From Glacieibacterium frigidum (GTDB taxonomy: Bacteria > Pseudomonadota > Alphaproteobacteria > Sphingomonadales > Sphingomonadaceae), in assembly GCF_007097155.1 (NCBI RefSeq), contig NZ_VJWA01000001.1:1521501-1585500 (forward strand): a DNA stretch of 64,000 nt, in the 5' to 3' direction. Below, piece after piece: positions 33,812 to 44,173 of the stretch. The translations under genes and the position numbers were made by a program. A model generated the notes under the pieces. The model saw only the letters and a list, made by a program, of their open reading frames with translations, did not search any database and was not told the DNA's origin. How positions within the stretch are numbered: the stretch's first letter is position 1; every line of letters begins with the position of its first letter.

Positions 33812-35155
33812 CTACCTCATGAGGACCAATTCCTCGCTCATCGTCGGATGCAGCGCCACGGTGTCGTCGAACTGCGCCTTGGTCAGCTTCGCCTTGATCG
33901 CGATCGCCACGGCCTGGAGAACCTCCGGCGCGTCGGGGCCGATCATGTGGGCGCCGACGACGCGGTCGGACGCGCTGTCGACGACCAGCTTGTACAGCGC
34001 GCGCTCGTTGCGGTTCGCGAGCACGTTGCGCATCGGGCGGAAGTCGGATGTGTAGACCTTGACCGTGCCGAGCGTGTTGCGCGCATGTGCCTCGGTCATG
34101 CCGACGCTGCCGAGCGGCGGGTTGGCGAAGACGGCGCTCGGCACGCAGTCGTAGTCGACGGTCCACGGCTTGTTGCCGAACTGCGAGTCGGCGAAGGCAT
34201 GGCCCTCGCGGATGGCGATCGGGGTCAGCTGGATGCGGTCGGTCACGTCGCCGACGGCGAAGATGTTCTCGACGTTGGTGCGGCTGTTGGCGTCGACCGC
34301 AATCGCACCGCGGTCGTCGAGCGCGACGCCCGCGGTCTCGAGGCCCAGCCCCTCGATGTTCGGACGGCGGCCGACGGCGAACAGCAGCAGGTCGGTCTCG
34401 ATCGGCTCCTCGTCGCAATCGGTATGGATCAGCAGACCGTCGGCCGTCTTTTCAATGCGCTGGAAGTTGCAGTTGAAGCGGAAGTTGATGCCCTTGGTCA
34501 TGCTGATCGTCAGCAGGCGGTCGCGCAGCGCAGGCTCCCAGCCGCGCAGGATGGTGTCGCCGCGGTTGACCAGGGTGACGTGGACGCCGAGCTCGTGGAA
34601 AATGCCCGCGAACTCGTTGGCGATATAGCCACCGCCGGCGATCACGACCTTCTTCGGCAGCTTGTCGAGGTGGAAGACCTCGTTCGAGGTGATGCCGTGC
34701 TCGACCCCTTCGATCGTCGGCAGCGCCGGGCGCGCGCCGGTGGCGATCAGCAGCTTGTCGAAGGTGATTTCCTTGCCGTCGACCTCGACCGAGTGCGCGC
34801 CGGTGATCACCGCGCGGCCGTGATAGGTCGTGACCTTCTGCGCGTCGAGGTTGGTCTGGTAGATGGCGTTGAGCCGGTCGACCTCGGCCAGCACGTTGTC
34901 GCGCAGCGTCGGCCAGTCGAAGCCCTTCGAGCCCAGCGTCCAGCCGAAACGGCGGGCGTCGACCAGGTCCTCGGCGAAGTGCGCGCCATAGACGAGCAGC
35001 TTTTTGGGCACGCAGCCGCGGATCACGCAGGTGCCGCCGACGCGGTGCTCCTCGGCGACGGCGACGCGGGCACCGTGGCCGGCGGCGATGCGTGAGGCGC
35101 GGACACCGCCCGAACCGGCACCGATGACGAAAAGATCATAGTCGTAGGTCGACAT
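33812..35155 (-). CDS. gor: Glutathione-disulfide reductase
   Basis: FAD/NADPH flavoenzyme of 447 residues that keeps glutathione reduced. It has the FAD-binding start YDLFVIGAGSGGVRASRIA, the redox-active disulfide C43-C48 in GGTCVIRGCVPKK, the NAD(P)-binding VVIAGGGYIANEFAGIF, NIFAVGDV and the C-terminal VALHPTMSEELV with the catalytic His-Glu pair. The chosen ATG (35155, MSTYDYDL) has AAGGAG 5 bases upstream. The GFA-family gene ends 88 bases upstream on the same strand, a possible functional neighbour because of the glutathione link. Confidence 0.96.
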   Translation of the reverse strand: MSTYDYDLFVIGAGSGGVRASRIAAGHGARVAVAEEHRVGGTCVIRGCVPKKLLVYGAHFAEDLVDARRFGWTLGSKGFDWPTLRDNVLAEVDRLNAIYQTNLDAQKVTTYHGRAVITGAHSVEVDGKEITFDKLLIATGARPALPTIEGVEHGITSNEVFHLDKLPKKVVIAGGGYIANEFAGIFHELGVHVTLVNRGDTILRGWEPALRDRLLTISMTKGINFRFNCNFQRIEKTADGLLIHTDCDEEPIETDLLLFAVGRRPNIEGLGLETAGVALDDRGAIAVDANSRTNVENIFAVGDVTDRIQLTPIAIREGHAFADSQFGNKPWTVDYDCVPSAVFANPPLGSVGMTEAHARNTLGTVKVYTSDFRPMRNVLANRNERALYKLVVDSASDRVVGAHMIGPDAPEVLQAVAIAIKAKLTKAQFDDTVALHPTMSEELVLMR

Positions 35156-35243
35156 GCACGCTCCTTGGCTCGCGTGCTCAAGTAGGTGGCCGCACCCTTC
35201 CACGCAAACGCAGAGTGGCGGTCAGACCAATCGACGCAGTCGA

Positions 35244-35624
35244 TCAGTCGAGGCGGCTGCGTGCGGCTTCCCAGTCACGGCCGTCGAAGGCGCGCACCGT
35301 AGCGGTGACCCCGTCGGTCGCATCGAGCGCGCGCCAGTTGACGCTATAGCCGTCGGGGTGCGAGCGCGGGACGTAGAAGCTCTTGATCCCGCACGTCGCG
35401 CAGAACAGATGCCGCGCCGCGCCGGTGCCGAAGCGATAGTCGGTCAGCGCGGCTGTGCCCGACTTCAGCTCAAAATCGGCGCTGCCGACGATCAGGTGCA
35501 GGAACCCCGTCTTGGCGCAGATCGAGCAATTGCAGTCGAGCAGCTCGACGTCGCGCGGCACCGCGACCGAAAAGCGCACCGCACCGCAGTGGCAGCCGCC
35601 CGTCAGCTTCAGCGTTTCGCCCAC
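35244..35624 (-). CDS. GFA family (CENP-V/glutathione-dependent formaldehyde-activating-like) protein
   Basis: 126-residue zinc protein. The GFA fold signature is complete: GGCHCGAVRF (about 9-18), LLDCNCSICAKTGFLHL (about 29-45), the SGTAALTDYRFGTGAARHLFCATCGIKSFY stretch and the late D(G)YSVNWRALD. The cysteines in CHC, CNCSIC and CATC are the two Zn sites. The original 'formaldehyde-activating' activity is disputed for most members. The start is GTG 35624 with a GGGGG-type ribosome site, and it overlaps the upstream DUF3089 gene by 16 bases, implying one operon. Confidence 0.85.
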   Translation of the reverse strand: MGETLKLTGGCHCGAVRFSVAVPRDVELLDCNCSICAKTGFLHLIVGSADFELKSGTAALTDYRFGTGAARHLFCATCGIKSFYVPRSHPDGYSVNWRALDATDGVTATVRAFDGRDWEAARSRLD

Positions 35625-36757
35625 GCCGCCCCCTGGCTGCGGACGAGGTCGACGAGATCGCCGGTCGCGGCGTTGACGTCGATCAGGTGGAGCCCCCACG
35701 CCGCCTGGACCTGGCCCGCCACGACGACATCGCCGGCGATCGTGTCGACGCGCGGGTCGGCGGGGTCGCCGTCGGTGCGGATCGCGAGGTAGGACGCGCC
35801 GCCGGTGCTGCGGCACTCGGCGGACAACAGGCCGGGCAGGGCGACGAAGTCCGAGGTGATCGTCGTGCCCTTCGCCCAGACGGGCTGGGCCGCGGCGTCG
35901 GCGACGATCGTCGAGCGTGCCGGCAGCAAGGGCTTGAGCGTCGCGCGTCCGCCGCCGAGTGCCGCAGGGTTGGTGCAGGCGACCGCGCTCGCGGCATCGG
36001 CGCTGCGTCCGAAGCGCGTGTCGGCGGGCGGCACGGTCTCGTCGCGGAACGAGACATAGGTGACGACGCACCCGGTCTGGGTCTTGCTGCGGCACAGCGG
36101 CGTCGACTTCAGGTCGCCGCCGATATCCTTGCCCGCGGGCACGAGGACGTTCGTGCCGATCAGGTAGGTCGCGATCACGCGGGCGGCGACGGGCTTGCCC
36201 TCGATCTCCTGCGCCAGCAGCGCCCTGAGGACGCCCGAGCCCTGGCTGTGGCCGATCAGCACGACGCCGCGCCCGCCGTTGTCGCGCTTCAGGTAATCGG
36301 CCCAGGCGGCCGACACGTCCTTGTAGGCGAGCACGCGGTCGGCGGTCATCGCCTGGCCCAGCAGCACCGCGCGCAACGCCGCGAGCGTCACCTGGCGGTA
36401 CAGCGGCGCGTAGGTGCGGCAGACCTCGCGGAACGGCGCGAACTGGATCTTGGCGACCGACAGCTCGGCCGGATCGGCGGTCATGTCGCTGTTGCCGCCG
36501 GGATCGGTCGAGACGGTCGGGTAGACGTAGAAACAGTCGATCTTGGCGTTGGCCGGGGTCGAGGGCAGGGCGGCCTCGGTCAGCTTGCCGTTCGCCGCGA
36601 CGCTGGTGACGCGGTACGGCGCACCGCACGCATCGGCGCGGCCCGGGCGGCACAGCCAGCTCGCGTCGGCGGTATAATCGACCGGAGCGGCGGGTGCGGG
36701 CTGGGCCAGCGCGGGCGTGGCAGCGAGCGCAAGCGCGGCTGCAGCGAAGAACTTCAT
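35609..36757 (-). CDS. DUF3089 alpha/beta-hydrolase-like secreted protein
   Basis: About 382 residues from MKFFAAAALALAATPALA, a clear signal peptide with cleavage after AQA-type residues near 20. The DUF3089 pattern is visible: DCFYVYPTVSTDPGGNSDM, FREVCRTYAPLYRQVTL, a nucleophile elbow GHSQGSGVL (about 170) and a C-terminal LHLIDVNAATGDLVDLV with a His-Asp arrangement. It is therefore a likely serine hydrolase in the periplasm or outside the cell, substrate unknown. I prefer ATG 36757, because AAGGGG is placed 9 bases before it but abuts the upstream ATG at 36766. It is divergent from the MerC gene. Confidence 0.83.
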   Translation of the reverse strand: MKFFAAAALALAATPALAQPAPAAPVDYTADASWLCRPGRADACGAPYRVTSVAANGKLTEAALPSTPANAKIDCFYVYPTVSTDPGGNSDMTADPAELSVAKIQFAPFREVCRTYAPLYRQVTLAALRAVLLGQAMTADRVLAYKDVSAAWADYLKRDNGGRGVVLIGHSQGSGVLRALLAQEIEGKPVAARVIATYLIGTNVLVPAGKDIGGDLKSTPLCRSKTQTGCVVTYVSFRDETVPPADTRFGRSADAASAVACTNPAALGGGRATLKPLLPARSTIVADAAAQPVWAKGTTITSDFVALPGLLSAECRSTGGASYLAIRTDGDPADPRVDTIAGDVVVAGQVQAAWGLHLIDVNAATGDLVDLVRSQGAAWAKR

Positions 36758-36865
36758 CGGCATCATCCCCTTGATTGTTTGCCGGCACCCTAGCGATGCG
36801 TGCGGCCATTTGCCTAGCCGTTACGGGGCTTGCACCGCGTCATGTAACAACGTATCACGCCGGCC

Positions 36866-37228
36866 ATGTCCGAACGCACGAACAGCTGGCTCGACCGCTC
36901 GGCGATGGGCTTGTCGGGGCTGTGCCTGGTGCACTGCCTCGGCGGCAGCCTGCTGCTGACCGGCCTGACGGCCGCGGGCGGTTTCTGGAGCCACCAGGTT
37001 CATGCCATCGGGCTGATGATTGCGCTGCCGCTCGCCGCGGTCGCGCTGCTCAAGGGCATGCGCGCGCATCGCCGCGGCTGGCCGATGCTTATGGGCGGCG
37101 TGGGCCTCGCGATGATGGCCGGGTCGCTGCTGCTGCCCCACGGTCCCGGCGAGATTGCGATGTCGATGGCGGGTGCGGCGCTGCTCGGCGTCGCGCATCT
37201 GCTCAACCTGCGCTGGTTGCGCGCCTAG
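36866..37228 (+). CDS. MerC-domain membrane protein
   Basis: 120-residue protein with four predicted helices. The signature LDRSAMGLSGLCLVHCLGG (about 9-27) matches MerC, whose first-helix cysteines bind mercury in the mer operons. Many MerC-domain proteins outside mer clusters are linked to zinc or other metals, and this one sits beside an iron permease and a Fur/Zur-type regulator without merA or merR. A metal-uptake or tolerance role is therefore more likely than mercury resistance. It ends with a 4-base overlap of the convergent permease gene. Confidence 0.83.
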   Translation: MSERTNSWLDRSAMGLSGLCLVHCLGGSLLLTGLTAAGGFWSHQVHAIGLMIALPLAAVALLKGMRAHRRGWPMLMGGVGLAMMAGSLLLPHGPGEIAMSMAGAALLGVAHLLNLRWLRA

Positions 37229-37638
37229 CGCCGGTCGAGCAGGCGCGTCACGCTGCCATGGCGCGTGCGGCTGTGGCGGACGCCCGCCGCCTTGCTCTCG
37301 GCCTCGAGCGCGTCCCGGATGGCGCGCAGCTCATGCTCGGTCAGATGCTCGATGCCGATGAATTCGTCGCGCGCCAGCGCGGTGGCGCGGATGAGCTCGT
37401 CGAGCTTGGCGTGGAGCGCGGCAGCATCGCGGTTCTGCGAATTCTGGATCAGGAAGACGATCAGGAAGGTGACGATCGTCGTCGAGGTGTTCACGACGAG
37501 CTGCCACGTGTCCGAATAGCCGAACAGCGGCCCCGTGCCGGCCCAGACGATGATCGCGCCCAGCGCCAGCACGAAGGCCAGCGGCTGCCCGACGAACGCC
37601 GCGACGCGGTTGGCGACGCCCGTGAAGATCCTGTCCAT
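37225..37638 (-). CDS. Low-affinity iron permease family protein (Fet4-like)
   Basis: 137-residue membrane protein with two clear helices (PLAFVLALGAIIVWAGTG and WQLVVNTSTTIVTFLIVFLIQ). The conserved core QNSQNRDAAALHAKLDELIR (about 67-86) and the FIGIEHLTEHEL region identify the Fet4-like family. The name derives from the yeast Fe(II)/Zn/Cu transporter, but the bacterial proteins are far shorter and their transport is unproven. The start codons of this gene and the Fur/Zur-type regulator face away from each other with 48 bases between them, so the regulator may control it. Confidence 0.82.
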   Translation of the reverse strand: MDRIFTGVANRVAAFVGQPLAFVLALGAIIVWAGTGPLFGYSDTWQLVVNTSTTIVTFLIVFLIQNSQNRDAAALHAKLDELIRATALARDEFIGIEHLTEHELRAIRDALEAESKAAGVRHSRTRHGSVTRLLDRR

Positions 37639-37686
37639 GCTGCCCCTCGCTTGCCGCGCACGGCGCGCGCGCCCATATTCCCTAGC

Positions 37687-38181
37687 ATGGCTGCACATGC
37701 ACACCACGACGCCCCCGGCCCCGCACTCACGCTCGCGGCGCGCGGCGCGGTCGAGCGCGGCGGCGAGCAATGGACCGACCTGCGTGCCACGGTGTTCGAG
37801 GCGCTCGCCGATTTCGAGAAGCCCGCGAGTGCGTACGACGTGACCGAGGCCGTGTCGAAGCGCCTCGACCGGCGCGTCGCGGCGAACAGCGTGTATCGCA
37901 TCCTCGACCTTTTCGTCGGCACCAACGTCGCGATGCGCGTCGAAAGCCGCAACGCCTATCTGGCGAACGCCCACCCCGATTGCCGCCACGACTGCATCTT
38001 CCTCGTCTGCGACGGCTGCGGATCGACGACGCACATCGACGACGACCGGATCGCCGACCAGGTGCGGGGTGCCGCAAGCGCCACGGGCTTCACGCCGGTG
38101 CGCCCGGTGCTCGAAGTTCGCGGGCGCTGTGTGGCCTGCGCGACACCGGCGGCAATCGACAAGAGTGGCTTAGACCGCTAA
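37687..38181 (+). CDS. Fur-family metal regulator (Zur-like)
   Basis: 164-residue metal-dependent repressor. It has the winged-helix part ([56 protein letters not shown]) and the dimerisation/metal part ([23 protein letters not shown]) with CxxC pairs CDGC and CVAC near the end, as in Zur proteins. The His-rich N-terminus (HAHHD) is extra. The neighbouring MerC and iron permease genes support zinc or iron control. The intergenic 48 bases must hold the promoters of both divergent genes. Confidence 0.87.
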   Translation: MAAHAHHDAPGPALTLAARGAVERGGEQWTDLRATVFEALADFEKPASAYDVTEAVSKRLDRRVAANSVYRILDLFVGTNVAMRVESRNAYLANAHPDCRHDCIFLVCDGCGSTTHIDDDRIADQVRGAASATGFTPVRPVLEVRGRCVACATPAAIDKSGLDR

Positions 38182-38204
38182 TCCTGCGCGCTATACCCGC
38201 GATC

Positions 38205-40148
38205 ATGGGCGAGCCATCAGTGACCGAACGACTTAGCACGCCGCTTCTCGACACGGTGACCTATCCCACCGACCTCCGCGGCTTCGACATTCCGCAGCTC
38301 AAGCAGGTTGCCGACGAACTCCGCTCCGAGCTGATCGACGCGGTCAGCGTGACCGGCGGACATCTGGGCGCCGGCCTCGGCGTCGTCGAGCTGACGGTTG
38401 CCATCCACCATGTCTTTGACACGCCGTCGGACCGGCTGATCTGGGACGTTGGCCACCAGGCCTATCCACACAAGATCCTGACCGGGCGGCGCGACCGAAT
38501 CCGCACCTTGCGCCAGGGCGGCGGCCTGTCGGGCTTCACCCGGCGCAGCGAGAGCGAGTACGACCCGTTCGGCACCGCGCACAGCTCGACGTCGATCTCG
38601 GCGGCGCTCGGCTTTGCGGTCGCCAACAAGCTGAAAGGCCAGCCCGGCAAGGCGATCGCGGTGATCGGCGACGGCGCGATGTCGGCGGGCATGGCGTACG
38701 AGGCGATGAACAATGCCGGCGCCGCGGGCAACCGGCTCGTCGTCATCCTCAACGACAACGACATGTCGATCGCGCCGCCGGTCGGCGCGCTGTCGGCCTA
38801 TCTGGCGCGCATGTATTCGTCGCGGCCGTTCCTCGAGCTGCGCGATGCCGTCAAGCAGATGGCGCGCCGCACGCTCGGCCCGAACCTGAAGCGCACCGCC
38901 AAGCGCGCCGAGGAATATGTCCGCACGCTCGCCACCGGCGGGACGTTGTTCGAGGAGCTCGGCTTCTACTACGTCGGCCCGATCGACGGACATAATCTCG
39001 AGCATCTGATCCCGGTTCTGGAGAATGTCCGCGACGCCGCGGAAGGCCCGATCCTCGTCCATGTCGTGACGCAGAAGGGCAAGGGCTACGAACACGCCGA
39101 GGCCGCGCCCGACAAGTATCACGCGGTGCAGAAGTTCGACGTCGTCACCGGCGGACAGGTCAAGGGCAAGGCCGGGCCGCCGAGCTATACCAACGTCTTC
39201 GCGAAAGCCCTGATCGACGAGGCGCGGCGCGACGAGACGATCGTCGCGATCACCGCGGCGATGCCGTCGGGCACCGGCCTCGACAAGTTCGAGGCAGAAT
39301 TCCCCGACCGGCTGTTCGACGTCGGCATCGCCGAGCAGCATGCAGTGACCTTCGCGGCTGGTCTCGCGGCACAGGGCATGCGGCCGTTCGCGGCGATCTA
39401 CTCGACCTTCCTGCAGCGCGCGTACGACCAGGTCGTCCACGATGTGGCGATCCAGAACCTGCCCGTGCGCTTCGCCATCGACCGCGCCGGCCTCGTCGGT
39501 GCCGACGGCGCGACACACGCCGGGTCGTTCGACGTCGCCTATCTCGCGACCTTGCCCAACATGGTCGTGATGGCCGCGGCCGACGAGGCCGAGCTGGTCC
39601 ACATGGTCCACACCTGCGCGATGCACGACAGCGGGCCGTCTGCGGTGCGCTATCCGCGCGGCGAGGGCACCGGCGTGCCGCTACCCGCGGTGCCGATCCG
39701 CCTCGAAATCGGCAAGGGGCGGGTGGTCCGCGAGGGCAAGACCGTCGCCATCCTGTCGCTCGGCACGCGCCTGACCGAATCGCTGGCGGCCGCCGACGAT
39801 CTCGAGGCACGCGGGCTTTCCACGACGGTGGCCGACCTGCGCTTCGCCAAGCCGCTCGACCATGACCTGATCCGCAAGCTCGCGATCAGCCACGACGTGC
39901 TGGTGACGATCGAGGAGGGCGCCGTCGGCGGCTTCGGCGCGCACGTCCTGACCTGGCTCAGCGACGAGGGTCTGACCGACAACGGCCCCAAGGTCCGCAC
40001 CATGCGCCTGCCCGACATCTTCCAGGAGCATGACGGTCCCGCGGCGCAGTACGTCACTGCCGGCCTCGACGCCCCGGCGATCGTCGCGACGGTGCTGGAG
40101 GCGCTGCGGCACAATAGCGTAGGTGTGATCGAGGGCGCGCGGGCGTGA
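38205..40148 (+). CDS. dxs: 1-deoxy-D-xylulose-5-phosphate synthase
   Basis: First enzyme of the MEP isoprenoid pathway: thiamine-dependent condensation of pyruvate and glyceraldehyde 3-phosphate. It is about 647 residues. Visible are [38 protein letters not shown], the TPP motif [42 protein letters not shown] and [18 protein letters not shown]. The ATG at 38205 and GTG at 38220 (giving MTERLSTP, the usual sphingomonad start) are both possible, and neither has a strong ribosome site. Its stop overlaps the next ORF's GTG. Confidence 0.97.
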   Translation: MGEPSVTERLSTPLLDTVTYPTDLRGFDIPQLKQVADELRSELIDAVSVTGGHLGAGLGVVELTVAIHHVFDTPSDRLIWDVGHQAYPHKILTGRRDRIRTLRQGGGLSGFTRRSESEYDPFGTAHSSTSISAALGFAVANKLKGQPGKAIAVIGDGAMSAGMAYEAMNNAGAAGNRLVVILNDNDMSIAPPVGALSAYLARMYSSRPFLELRDAVKQMARRTLGPNLKRTAKRAEEYVRTLATGGTLFEELGFYYVGPIDGHNLEHLIPVLENVRDAAEGPILVHVVTQKGKGYEHAEAAPDKYHAVQKFDVVTGGQVKGKAGPPSYTNVFAKALIDEARRDETIVAITAAMPSGTGLDKFEAEFPDRLFDVGIAEQHAVTFAAGLAAQGMRPFAAIYSTFLQRAYDQVVHDVAIQNLPVRFAIDRAGLVGADGATHAGSFDVAYLATLPNMVVMAAADEAELVHMVHTCAMHDSGPSAVRYPRGEGTGVPLPAVPIRLEIGKGRVVREGKTVAILSLGTRLTESLAAADDLEARGLSTTVADLRFAKPLDHDLIRKLAISHDVLVTIEEGAVGGFGAHVLTWLSDEGLTDNGPKVRTMRLPDIFQEHDGPAAQYVTAGLDAPAIVATVLEALRHNSVGVIEGARA

Positions 40149-40483
40149 CGATCCGGCCGGGCAAACTCAGTACCGGCGACGTCAAGATTACCCGCGTGCT
40201 CGACGACACGACGCTGCTGACGGCGCGGGTCAACGATCTCACCCGCACCGTCGACCAGCTGAAACAGCAGGTCGAGGCGCTCAGCGCAGCGCGGCGCGAT
40301 GACCAGGCAGCGCTCGCCGCGCTCCAGGCGCGCTATTCCCAGCACGTCCACCGCGTGCGCGGGATGGTCGGCACGGGGTTCATGACCGGACGCATCGACG
40401 GCCAGTTGCGCAAGTATATCTTCCCCGCCGAGACCGACGAAGCCCGGCGCATGCAGGCGTCGACCTTCCCGCCGGAGGGCTGA
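40145..40483 (+). CDS. Conserved small coiled-coil protein of unknown function
   Basis: 112-residue protein. Residues 24-66 ([38 protein letters not shown]) form a strong heptad-repeat coiled coil. The C-terminal part ([35 protein letters not shown]) looks conserved but I recognise no family. No signal peptide. The GTG overlaps the dxs stop (GTGA), so it is translated with dxs; tlyA follows 46 bases later. Confidence 0.75.
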   Translation: MTIRPGKLSTGDVKITRVLDDTTLLTARVNDLTRTVDQLKQQVEALSAARRDDQAALAALQARYSQHVHRVRGMVGTGFMTGRIDGQLRKYIFPAETDEARRMQASTFPPEG

Positions 40484-40529
40484 GCCGGGTGCTCTTCGTT
40501 CACCGGCCGACCATTCGCACCCTGTTCGC

Positions 40530-41351
40530 ATGACCAAGCCCCGCGCCGACCAGCGCCTCGTCGATCTCGGCCTCGCCGAAAGCAAGACACGTGCGCAGGC
40601 GCTGATCCTCGGTGGACATGTCTTCCTCGGCGACCGCAAGGTCGACAAGGCGGGGCAGGCAGTGGCGGCGGACGCGGTGCTGACGGTGAAGGGGCGCGAT
40701 CATCCCTGGGTGTCGCGCGGCGGGGTGAAGTTGGCGCACGGGCTCGACCATTTCGCCTGGGATGTGGCGGGCGTCACGGCGATCGATGTCGGATCGTCGA
40801 CGGGGGGCTTCACCGACGTACTGCTGACGCGCGGCGCCGCCCATGTCTTCGCGGTCGACAGCGGCACCAACCAGCTCGCGTGGAAATTGCGCGAGGATGC
40901 GCGCGTCACCGTCCTCGAACAGACCAATGCGCGCGCGCTGACGGCGCATGAAATCCCGGTGCCGGTCGACCTGATCGTCTGCGACGCGAGCTTCATCGGG
41001 CTGGCAAAGGTGCTCGCGACCCCGCTGACCTTCGCGAAGCCCGGTGCGTGGCTGCTCGCGCTGATCAAGCCGCAGTTCGAGGCGGGGCGGGGCGAGGTCG
41101 GCAAGGGCGGGGTGGTGCGCGACCCCGAGATTCACGCGCGCGTTTGTGCCGAGGTCGCGGCGTGGCTGACGGGGCAGGGGTGGACCGTCCACGGAACCAC
41201 GACGAGCCCGATCACCGGCCCCGAGGGCAATGTCGAGTTTCTGATCGCCGCGTCACTTGAGCGTCTCGCCGACCAGGCTGACGGTCAGCGCGATGACGGC
41301 GAGGTTGAACCAGAAGGCGATCAGGCTGTGGATCAGCGCGACGCGCCTTAG
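40530..41351 (+). CDS. tlyA: TlyA family rRNA 2'-O-methyltransferase / hemolysin-like
   Basis: In mycobacteria TlyA 2'-O-methylates C1409 of 16S and C1920 of 23S rRNA. The 273 residues comprise an S4 RNA-binding domain (about 4-60, RADQRLVDLGLAESKTRAQALI) and a FtsJ-like methyltransferase with the SAM motif AIDVGSSTGGFTD (84-96), VDLIVCDASFIGL and LALIKPQFEAGRGEVGKGGVV. The family normally ends near GPEGNVEFLIAA. Here the frame continues about 30 residues (ERLADQADGQRDDGEVEPEG) that are antisense to the 3' end of the DUF1345 gene, a 99-base convergent overlap. Confidence 0.92.
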   Translation: MTKPRADQRLVDLGLAESKTRAQALILGGHVFLGDRKVDKAGQAVAADAVLTVKGRDHPWVSRGGVKLAHGLDHFAWDVAGVTAIDVGSSTGGFTDVLLTRGAAHVFAVDSGTNQLAWKLREDARVTVLEQTNARALTAHEIPVPVDLIVCDASFIGLAKVLATPLTFAKPGAWLLALIKPQFEAGRGEVGKGGVVRDPEIHARVCAEVAAWLTGQGWTVHGTTTSPITGPEGNVEFLIAASLERLADQADGQRDDGEVEPEGDQAVDQRDAP

Positions 41352-41876
41352 CCCGCGTGCGGTGATCGACACGTCGGACACCTGGAAAGTCATGCCCAGC
41401 ACGAAGGCGAAATAGGCGAAATCCCAATAGGTCGGGTCGGCGTCGCCCGGAAAGTCGAGCCCGCCGCGATCGCGCTTGCCGTCGCTGAGGTAATAGGCGT
41501 GCGCATAATGGAACGCGAACAGCAGGTTGCCGAACAGCCACGCGGCGAACAACGTCCCGCCCGACAGTGCGAGATTGCCGCCGCCCGGCGTGGTCAGCTC
41601 GAACCCCACCGCGACGACGACAACCGCGACGACGACGGCCGCGATCAGCAGCAGGACGAGATGATCGGGCTCGTTCTCGGCGGCGCGGCGGCGCATGCCC
41701 TCAGCCGCTTCGCCGCCCAGCGACCAGGCGAAGGCGATCAGGAACGCCGCGACCGCGATGTCGAACCCGCCAAGGATCGCAGGCACGAGGTCGACGCGCA
41801 GCGCCAGCGCGGCGGTCGCGGCGGCGAACACCGCGAAGAACAGCACGAAGCGCGCATAGCGCCTCGCGAGGTTCAC
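41253..41876 (-). CDS. DUF1345 membrane protein
   Basis: 207-residue integral membrane protein with about five helices. Conserved DUF1345 parts are the helix block LLIAAVVVAVVVVAVGFEL, WLFGNLLFAFHYAHAYYLSDG, GDADPTYWDFAYFAFVLGMTFQVSDVSIT and ALIHSLIAFWFNLAVIALTVSLV. Function is unknown. The GTG at 41876 overlaps the nhaA stop (GTGA), so the two are co-translated. The 3' end overlaps tlyA by 99 bases on the other strand. Confidence 0.88.
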   Translation of the reverse strand: MNLARRYARFVLFFAVFAAATAALALRVDLVPAILGGFDIAVAAFLIAFAWSLGGEAAEGMRRRAAENEPDHLVLLLIAAVVVAVVVVAVGFELTTPGGGNLALSGGTLFAAWLFGNLLFAFHYAHAYYLSDGKRDRGGLDFPGDADPTYWDFAYFAFVLGMTFQVSDVSITARGLRRVALIHSLIAFWFNLAVIALTVSLVGETLK

Positions 41877-43033
41877 CGGCGGCGGCCGGTCAGTAGCACC
41901 GCGGTGCCCGCCAGCGCCGCGATCAGCGACCCCGCGACGATGCCGAGCTTCGCCGCGTCGATCTGGGCCGCGTCCGAAAACGCGAGGTTGGCGATGAACA
42001 GGCTCATCGTGAAGCCGATGCCGCAGAGCAAAGCCGCGCCCCAGACCTGCCGCCACGTCGCGTCCGCGGGACAATCGGCGAGATCGAGACGGACCATCGC
42101 CCAGACCGCGCCGAACACGCCGACCTGCTTGCCGACGACGAGCGCGACCGCGATGCCGAGCGGCAGCGGCGCGATCAGCGCGGCGGGCGCGATGCCGCGC
42201 AAGTCGAGCCCCGCGTTGGCAAAGGCGAACAGTGGCACGACGATGAACGCAACGATCGGCGACAGCGCATGCTCGAGGCGCAGTAGCGGCGAGGTCGCAT
42301 CCTCCGGCCGGCCGCGCGTGACGCGCAGGGGGATCGTCGCGGCCACCGCGACCCCGGCGAGCGTCGCATGGACGCCCGACTGCAGCACCGCGAACCACAC
42401 GCCTGCGCCGATCAGCAGATAGGGCCAGACCGCGTCGATCTTCGCGCGATTGAGCCCGCCGAGTAGCGCGAGCATCGCCGCGGCGGCGCCGAGCGCGAGG
42501 AAGTTGATCTGCTCGGTATAGGCGACCGCGATGATGACGATCGCGCCGAGGTCGTCGATGATCGCGACAGCGGTGACGAACAGCTTGATCGACGCCGGCA
42601 CGCGGCTGCCGAGCAGCGCGAGGATGCCGAGCGCAAAGGCGATGTCGGTGGCGGCAGGGATCGCCCAGCCATGCAGCGCGTCCGGGTCACCGCGGTTGAT
42701 CGCGATAAAGATCAGCGCCGGGACCGCCATGCCCGCCAGCGCCGCGACGACGGGCAGGCGGCGGCGTGCGGGCGACGACAGCTCGCCGTCGAGCAGCTCG
42801 CGCTTGATCTCCAGCCCGACGAGCAGGAAAAACAGCGTCATCGGCGCGTCGTTGATCCACGTGCGCAGGTCGTGCCCGGCGAAATAGGTGCCGAGCGTAT
42901 CGAAATACACGTCGGACACGGGGCTGTTCGCGACGACCATCGCCAGCGCCGCCGTGGCGATCAGCAACAGGCCACCAGACGAGCCGTTCTGCAGGAAGCG
43001 GCGGATAGCGGTGATCGGTGTGCGGCGCTTCAT
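41873..43033 (-). CDS. nhaA: Na+/H+ antiporter NhaA
   Basis: 386-residue inner-membrane antiporter that exports Na+ in exchange for H+. The conserved pair of Asp in VAIIDDLGAIVIIAV (the ion-binding site) is present, as are NDAPMTLFFLLVGLEIKRE, ATDIAFALGILALLGSRVP and GVHATLAGVAVAATIPL. It begins with a basic N-terminus (MKRRTPITAIRRF). The downstream DUF1345 gene is coupled. Confidence 0.97.
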   Translation of the reverse strand: MKRRTPITAIRRFLQNGSSGGLLLIATAALAMVVANSPVSDVYFDTLGTYFAGHDLRTWINDAPMTLFFLLVGLEIKRELLDGELSSPARRRLPVVAALAGMAVPALIFIAINRGDPDALHGWAIPAATDIAFALGILALLGSRVPASIKLFVTAVAIIDDLGAIVIIAVAYTEQINFLALGAAAAMLALLGGLNRAKIDAVWPYLLIGAGVWFAVLQSGVHATLAGVAVAATIPLRVTRGRPEDATSPLLRLEHALSPIVAFIVVPLFAFANAGLDLRGIAPAALIAPLPLGIAVALVVGKQVGVFGAVWAMVRLDLADCPADATWRQVWGAALLCGIGFTMSLFIANLAFSDAAQIDAAKLGIVAGSLIAALAGTAVLLTGRRR

Positions 43034-43081
43034 CGTCCCTGTGTAGCGCGTGACCGCGCCCCGGGCATTAATTTCCGGTCG

Positions 43082-44165
<1,084 letters not shown>

Positions 44166-44173
<8 letters not shown>

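Noticed and set aside
33115..33822. Plus-strand frame across the aroG leader, cupin-like gene and the end of gor
   Set aside because: No domain or ribosome site, and it lies opposite a protein with a good signal peptide and a cupin motif.
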